64,000 nt of DNA. It comes from Palsa-1400 sp036501625 (GTDB taxonomy: Bacteria; Verrucomicrobiota; Verrucomicrobiia; Limisphaerales; Palsa-1400). Made by a program: the position numbers and the translations under genes. Positions 59,110 to 64,000 of the stretch are shown here, in pieces. Below the pieces are notes generated by a model. The model saw only the letters and a program-made list of their open reading frames with translations, was not told the origin of the DNA and searched no databases. The DNA lies in assembly GCA_036501625.1 (NCBI GenBank), contig DASXZY010000048.1, forward strand, positions 1-64,000, given 5' to 3'. Within the stretch, counting starts at the first letter, position 1; each line of letters begins with the position of its first letter.

Positions 59110-60987
59110 ATGCCAAAACCGGTTAAGGCTTGGATCATTGGCTCCGCGCTTCTTTCCGCGGCGGGTTGGGTTTTGTCCGCGTTCAAGCTGTTTAACGAGC
59201 TGGGATACGCCATTGCGCTTGGGATCGCGGCTGTCGGATTTTTTTGGTGGCGGAGGCGGCAGCCGGCGATTGGGGCAGGAATTCCGCTTGAGGTCTGGGC
59301 GCGACGGCAGCGGCGGCGGTTTCAGCGCGTTCTGCCGTTCATGTTCGCCGTCACGGCGGCGCTGGCATTATTGGGAGGGGCGCTTTACTCCCCGAATAAC
59401 TACGACGCTTTGTGGTATCGCCTGCCGCGGATGTTGCATTGGTGGGCGGCCTCGCGCTGGCACTGGATTGTTACGCCCTGGCAGCCGATGAACCGAAGCG
59501 GAACGGGCTTTGAATGGCTGACGGCTCCGCTCCTCATTCTCACCCACAGCAGCCGGTTGCTTTTTCTGTTCAGCATCGCCAGTTTTCTCCTGCTGCCCGG
59601 CTTGCTTTTTCAAACGTTCACACTGTTGGGCGTCTCCCGGCGTGTCGCGTGGGCTTGGATGTGGCTGCTGCCGATGGGCTATTGCTTTGTGATGGAAGCT
59701 GGCAGCATCGGGAATGATTTGGCCGCTGTGCCCTATGCGCTGGCGGGCATCGCGTTTTTTCTCCTGGCGCGAAAACGGCAATCGCCGGCGGATTTCCGGC
59801 TTGGCCTTCTGGCGGCAGGCTTGACCACGGGAGTTAAAGCCGCCAATTTGCCATTGCTTTTGCCGTTAGTTTGCGCGGCTTGGCCGGCGAGGTTTCTATG
59901 GCGGAGGGAATTGGCTCGCAACTCCGCGGCCTTCGTTCTTGCGCTCCTGGTTTCGTTCCTGCCAATGGCGATTCTGAACCAGCACTACGCTGGCGATTGG
60001 GCGGGCGACCCAAATAACTCAGAAAAAATGACCATCAAAAGCCCCATGATCGGCTTTCTCGGCAACGGCATTCAATTGACGGAGCAAACCCTGATGCCGC
60101 CTCTGTTCCCGCTTTCGTACCGCGTTTGCGACGATGCCTGGAGCTTGTTCCCCGAAAGCTTTCGCGGCCGTTTGCAGGCGGGCTTTCCGGACTTTGATTG
60201 GCATCTTCGCGAATTGCCCCAGGAAGAAGCGGCCGGGCTTGGCCTTGGAATTGCATTGGCGGCAGGGGCGGGAATGGTTTTAGCCCTTCGCCACGGGAAA
60301 AGGCGGTTCGCTTTGGGAATCGGCATGGTGATTGGACTTGGTTCGTGGGCGGCCCTTGCAGCCTACTCGGCAAAGATTGGCGCGCCCGCCACAGGCCGAC
60401 TGCTGGCCGCGTATTATCCATTTCTCCTCCTGCCGGTGTTGCTCGATCCTACGCAGCGCGATGTTGTGCGCCGTCGATGGTGGAACCGGCTCGCCGTGGC
60501 GGCTGGCATCTCGGCCATCATTGCTGTCGTGCTGACCCCTTCGCGCCCGCTGTGGCCCGGGAAGACCTTTTTCGCGTGGCTGGCCGCGAAATTCCCGGAT
60601 TCGGCTGAAATCGCGCGCGCGGAAACCACCTACAGCGTTTACAGCGAGAGAAGCGAAATGCTGGCCCCTTTATGCAAGTACATACCGTCCGAAGCCAGAA
60701 CCGTCGGCCTTTATGATTTGGACAACGCTTCGGAAGTCTCTTTGTGGCACCCTTTCGGATCGCGCAAGGTTGTTCGCGTAACCGGGCCAGCCGGCCGCTG
60801 GAAGCCTTCCTTGGAATGGTTGGTGGTCGATAACGCATCCGTAAAATGGCCCAGCGGCGATTCCTTCAACCAATGGCTCAGCAAAAACGGCGGCACTATC
60901 GTCGGCCAGGAATCCATTACCGCGAAAGTCGGCGGAGGCCCGCAACAATGGAGCGTGGTCCATTTTAACCCCCGTTTCGCGCCTTGA
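59110..60987 (+). CDS. Large polytopic membrane protein, GT-C (PMT-like) glycosyltransferase candidate
   Basis: A 625-residue protein with about twelve membrane helices and a soluble C-terminal domain of about 110 residues. The first long loop reads Y-S-P-N-N-Y-D-A-L-W-Y-R-L-P-R-M-L-H-W-W, close to the D-x-x-x-Y/H loop of PMT/ArnT-like enzymes. M-E-A-G-S-I-G-N-D-L-A-A-V-P-Y follows. A late periplasmic loop contains N-Q-H-Y-A-G-D-W. It would transfer sugars from polyprenyl donors; this is inferred. It is divergent from the preceding gene. Confidence 0.65.
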   Translation: MPKPVKAWIIGSALLSAAGWVLSAFKLFNELGYAIALGIAAVGFFWWRRRQPAIGAGIPLEVWARRQRRRFQRVLPFMFAVTAALALLGGALYSPNNYDALWYRLPRMLHWWAASRWHWIVTPWQPMNRSGTGFEWLTAPLLILTHSSRLLFLFSIASFLLLPGLLFQTFTLLGVSRRVAWAWMWLLPMGYCFVMEAGSIGNDLAAVPYALAGIAFFLLARKRQSPADFRLGLLAAGLTTGVKAANLPLLLPLVCAAWPARFLWRRELARNSAAFVLALLVSFLPMAILNQHYAGDWAGDPNNSEKMTIKSPMIGFLGNGIQLTEQTLMPPLFPLSYRVCDDAWSLFPESFRGRLQAGFPDFDWHLRELPQEEAAGLGLGIALAAGAGMVLALRHGKRRFALGIGMVIGLGSWAALAAYSAKIGAPATGRLLAAYYPFLLLPVLLDPTQRDVVRRRWWNRLAVAAGISAIIAVVLTPSRPLWPGKTFFAWLAAKFPDSAEIARAETTYSVYSERSEMLAPLCKYIPSEARTVGLYDLDNASEVSLWHPFGSRKVVRVTGPAGRWKPSLEWLVVDNASVKWPSGDSFNQWLSKNGGTIVGQESITAKVGGGPQQWSVVHFNPRFAP

Positions 60988-61061
60988 AAATTCCCGGGCG
61001 ATTTTCACTTTCGTTTGGCGATGGGCGCCCTTAGTTTTAGCCAGGACCAGCTAAAGCGCCT

Positions 61062-62576
61062 ATGAAACCCGAAAAGGAGAATAGTATCAGCAGCGAGGCA
61101 TTCCCGGCGCGCGCGCCATTGTCGGCGCCGCGTTTGGCTATCCGAAAAAGATTTGCGGCGCATCCCTTGTTGTTCGGCTGCCTCTTTGTGCTGCAGGGGT
61201 ACGCGATGATCCAGCCCATGAGCAGCCCCAAGGAGCTTCTTTTTTGGCTGGTTGTCGTGGTGGGAGCTATCGCGCTGGCCGAGCTTATTTTCGTGCTTTT
61301 TAGCCAGCACCCCAGCAAGCCGGCGCTGCTGGCGTCCATCTGCGTCATTTTCTTTTTCTTCTTCGGCGATTGGCGCCAGATTTTGGGTCATTGGCTTCCG
61401 CCCCGGCTGGCCACCGCCAAATGGACGCTGCCCGCCACAGGGATCGTTTTCACTTCAGCCTTCGCGTGGGTGCTTTGGTCGTCACGGGCCTTTGACACGA
61501 CCCGTCGGTACCTCAACGCTGTGGCGAGCTTGCTCATCATCATTCCGTGCGTGCGCATTGCGAGAGGGCCCTCCACGCCAGTCTTCCCGCCCGTGGAAAT
61601 GGCGTCCGCGCCGATGGCCTTGGGCAGCCATCCTCCGGACATTTATTTTATTTTGACAGATGCTTACACCAGCCCTGAAAGCCTCAAGACTTACTGGGGC
61701 TACGACAATTCCGGTTTTGTGAACTGGCTGGCTGGCCGCGGCTTCCACGTCGTCAAAGGCGCGCACGGCAATTCAACGTTCACACCCGTCTGCCTCTCGA
61801 CTTATCTGAGCATGAATTATCCGGCGGCGCCGCCGTCCTCGTGGCCCTCGGTGGCGGACACTGCCTATTATAGCGCGGTCATCGGGCGGTCGGCCGTGCC
61901 CGCGCGCCTCAAGGCATCCGGCTACGATTTGCGGGCATATTCTATCTTTGATGTGGCTGGCGAGCCGCATTTTTATTACGTCCCAAGAGTAACCGATCCA
62001 ACTTTGGGCAATTCGCTGTTCGAACGCACGGTGCTCGGCTATGGCTGTACCTACTTCAACCATCTGGCCACCGGCGATGTCAACTTGAAGTTATTCGACC
62101 TTCTGCCGAGAATTGCCGCGGAACGGTCCGTCAAGCCCAAGTTTGTCTATGTCCACATTATGATGCCGCATTTTCCGTTTCTATTCGACGCGCAAGGCCA
62201 TCGCGTCAAGCGAGGCCTGCGTCAAGAAGATGAGCGCCCGGAGGATTACCTGGGCCAATTGATTTATGAGAACACCCTGCTGACCAATGCGGTGGCCGGC
62301 ATCTTGAAGAACTCTCCGGCGCCGCCAATCATCGTGCTTCAAGGCGACCACGGCTTCCGCGAAGTTCCTGGCCCGCATCGCTTCGAAGAAGCCTCGACCA
62401 TCCTCAACGCGCTCTACCTGCCCGGCAGCAAGGAAGACTGGTTTTATCCCGGCATGACGCCCGTCAATACCTTCCGCCTGATCTTCAACCACTACTTCGG
62501 CCAGCACTACGACTACGTCCCCGACATCATTCCCACCAACGTCAGCCCCTTTGTGGTCGGGCCAAACCCGAATTAA
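61062..62576 (+). CDS. Membrane-anchored sulfatase/alkaline-phosphatase-superfamily protein
   Basis: A 504-residue protein with about four N-terminal helices (to about residue 175) and a large periplasmic domain. The domain starts P-P-D-I-Y-F-I-L-T-D-A-Y-T, then S-T-F-T-P-V-C-L-S-T-Y-L-S-M-N-Y, V-Y-V-H-I-M-M-P-H-F-P-F and V-L-Q-G-D-H-G-F-R. This is the layout of the LtaS/EptA-type sulfatase superfamily. The usual nucleophile T/S-x-x region reads N-S-T-F-T-P-V-C, and the metal-binding D-H-G is kept. It may transfer or remove a phospho-group on surface lipids or glycans. It follows the GT-C gene on the same strand. Confidence 0.75.
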   Translation: MKPEKENSISSEAFPARAPLSAPRLAIRKRFAAHPLLFGCLFVLQGYAMIQPMSSPKELLFWLVVVVGAIALAELIFVLFSQHPSKPALLASICVIFFFFFGDWRQILGHWLPPRLATAKWTLPATGIVFTSAFAWVLWSSRAFDTTRRYLNAVASLLIIIPCVRIARGPSTPVFPPVEMASAPMALGSHPPDIYFILTDAYTSPESLKTYWGYDNSGFVNWLAGRGFHVVKGAHGNSTFTPVCLSTYLSMNYPAAPPSSWPSVADTAYYSAVIGRSAVPARLKASGYDLRAYSIFDVAGEPHFYYVPRVTDPTLGNSLFERTVLGYGCTYFNHLATGDVNLKLFDLLPRIAAERSVKPKFVYVHIMMPHFPFLFDAQGHRVKRGLRQEDERPEDYLGQLIYENTLLTNAVAGILKNSPAPPIIVLQGDHGFREVPGPHRFEEASTILNALYLPGSKEDWFYPGMTPVNTFRLIFNHYFGQHYDYVPDIIPTNVSPFVVGPNPN

Positions 62577-62663
62577 GAGAACGGCCTGGCGTTTCTTTTC
62601 GGGTATTGCGTGATGCAAGCGAAGAAGTCCGAATCCCAGTCTGAAAGCGCTGCTGCCATCCGC

Positions 62664-64000
62664 TCACCCTTTGTGCGCCAAGTCCCTCAAGGCACGGCGC
62701 TGTACTTTGCCCGTCGGCCCTTTCGGCAGGTTCGGAAGAAAGAAAATGAATTCAGGAACCTTGTAGTCTGCCAGCCGCTGCCTGGTGAATTCCCTCAATT
62801 CAGTTTCGGAGATTGAGCGCCCTTCGCGCAACGCCACAAAAGCCACGACGCGCTCCCCATAAACATCATCCGGCGCGCCGGCCACGCCTGCTTCCATCAC
62901 CAATGGATGCTGGAGCAGAGCCTCCTCGATCTCCTGTGGCGAAATGTTGGAACCGCCCCGGATGATTAGTTCCTTTCTCCGCCCCTCAAACCAGAAATAA
63001 CCCTCGCGATCACGACGGCCGAGATCGCCTGTCCTTAACCACCCATCCACTAGTGTTCGCTTCGTCGCTTCGGGGTCATTCCAATAGCCAACGAAATTAG
63101 CCGGGCTGCGCACCGCCAGTTCGCCGATTTCGCCGTCTGGCACCGGAGTTCCGTCAAAGTCAAGCGTCCGCAATTCGACTTTGGCTGCCGGAAGGCCGAA
63201 CGATCCGGGGCGGTTGGCCGAGGACGGGTTGAAGGCGATGACAAGGCTTTCGCTCATGGCGTAACCTTCGATCAGCGGGCAGTCGCAGAGGCGATTCCAG
63301 CGCTGCTGCAAACTAACTGGAACGGTGTCGCCCCCGGAAAGCCAGTTGCGCATCGAGCTTAAATCGCGAGGACAGCGCTCTTGTTCCGCCGCAACGAACT
63401 GCATGCCCGCCGGCAAAGCTATGGTAAAGGTGCAACGCCGTTTTTCGACCAGATCGAGAAGCCCGGCGGGATCGAACGTTGGCAATAGGGCTGCGGAACC
63501 GCCTGTAATTAGTGTCGGCAGAAGCAGGCCGTTCAAGCCCGACGCGTGCATCATGGGCACGGCGATCGCGGCCACGGTGGAATCATCGAAACCAAGTTCG
63601 AGCATCGTTTCCGCCGACGCCATTTGGGTCCGCAGAGTGTGCGTGACGCCCTTCGGCCGAGCCGTGGTTCCTGAAGTGTAGAGAATCAACACCGGGCAAT
63701 CAGCCGGCGGAGGCTCCAGGTCAGGTCCCGACACCGCCCCAGGCAATTCTGTGTAAATGGCGGACAGGCCGGGGACTTGGGATTGGATTTCTTTGACTCC
63801 AACCGCAAATTGCGGTTCGCACAAGCACAGGCGAGGCCGCGAATGATCCAGAATGTAATGAATCTCCGGCGGCTTAAAACGTGTATTGACAGGAACTGCC
63901 ACCAAGCCGCCATGGAAACAGGCCAGCAGCGCCACGACCATCTCCACGGTATTTGTTCCCTGGATGGCGACACGATCGCCTTGAATCAATCCTTGAGCTA
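62664..64000 (-). CDS. AMP-binding acyl-CoA synthetase (5' end outside the window)
   Basis: Adenylate-forming enzyme activating a carboxylic acid to its CoA thioester; at least 445 residues are in the window. The frame is open to the right edge (A-Q-G-L-I-Q-G-D-R-V-A-I-Q-G), so the N-terminal part is missing. Motifs are L-I-L-Y-T-S-G-T-T-A-R-P-K-G-V-T (P-loop-like), G-Y-A-M-S-E-S, G-W-L-R-T-G-D-L-G, R-K-E-L-I-I-R-G-G-S-N-I-S-P-Q-E-I-E and P-T-G-K-V-Q-R-R-A-L with the catalytic Lys. The exact acid is unknown. Confidence 0.9.
   Translation of the reverse strand, partial: AQGLIQGDRVAIQGTNTVEMVVALLACFHGGLVAVPVNTRFKPPEIHYILDHSRPRLCLCEPQFAVGVKEIQSQVPGLSAIYTELPGAVSGPDLEPPPADCPVLILYTSGTTARPKGVTHTLRTQMASAETMLELGFDDSTVAAIAVPMMHASGLNGLLLPTLITGGSAALLPTFDPAGLLDLVEKRRCTFTIALPAGMQFVAAEQERCPRDLSSMRNWLSGGDTVPVSLQQRWNRLCDCPLIEGYAMSESLVIAFNPSSANRPGSFGLPAAKVELRTLDFDGTPVPDGEIGELAVRSPANFVGYWNDPEATKRTLVDGWLRTGDLGRRDREGYFWFEGRRKELIIRGGSNISPQEIEEALLQHPLVMEAGVAGAPDDVYGERVVAFVALREGRSISETELREFTRQRLADYKVPEFIFFLPNLPKGPTGKVQRRALRDLAHKG

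Overview
The window is a 64-kb, GC-rich stretch of a bacterial chromosome with genes on both strands and no rRNA or tRNA that I could see. The gene complement suggests Verrucomicrobiota, probably the Pedosphaera/Limisphaerales side of the phylum. The pointers are a divergent FtsZ in an otherwise classical division/cell-wall (dcw) cluster, a PEP-CTERM surface protein, a very large Ig-domain protein, a DUF1573-rhodanese-MauE trio, weak Shine-Dalgarno signals, and many GT-C-like membrane proteins. This assignment is inferred from gene content, not from a marker-gene search.

Layout. (1) 1-7.1 kb: a HEAT-repeat protein, a 1269-residue secreted beta-propeller/Ig protein, a Tat-exported TIM-barrel protein coupled to a small membrane protein, and the decayed remnant of an XRE/HipA toxin-antitoxin pair. 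(2) 7.4-8.2 kb: a dispersed intergenic repeat (copy A). (3) 8.2-24.2 kb, all minus strand: the dcw cluster, read mraZ, a proline-rich gene, rsmH, ftsL, ftsI, murF, mraY, a LysM gene, ftsW, murG, murB, ddl, ftsQ, ftsA, ftsZ. murE, murD and murC are missing from their usual places. A row of G-triplets with 10-bp spacing upstream of mraZ looks like the MraZ operator. (4) 24.3-28.6 kb: a GntR regulator, the first array of a palindromic repeat, the DUF1573-rhodanese-MauE operon, and copy B of the dispersed repeat. (5) 28.6-39.5 kb: a deoxyhypusine-synthase-like enzyme, membrane and surface proteins, a GH43 glycosidase, the second palindrome array, leuC, an O-antigen-ligase-like/TPR protein and an RG-rich unknown. 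(6) 39.7-45 kb: a GYF/cNMP-domain protein, then the nitrogen module glnB-amtB-glnA behind a near-perfect sigma-54 promoter, and a NarL-type response regulator. (7) 45-51.3 kb: radical SAM, DUF971, TPR lipoprotein, DUF362, GNAT and argJ. (8) 51.4-62.6 kb: a surface-polysaccharide region with an acyltransferase, two tandem paralogous polymerase/ligase-like membrane proteins, GT2, GT9, two GT-C-like proteins and a membrane sulfatase-family protein. The right edge cuts an acyl-CoA synthetase.

The most unusual unexplained signal is a family of hairpin-forming palindromes with ideal arms TGGCATACTGTC and GACAGTATGCCA around a CTAT loop. It occurs as two four-copy intergenic arrays 8 kb apart, all copies in one orientation. 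The second array has a strikingly regular period of about 158 bp. The second unexplained signal is the long dispersed element at 7.5-8.2 kb and 28.06-28.56 kb.
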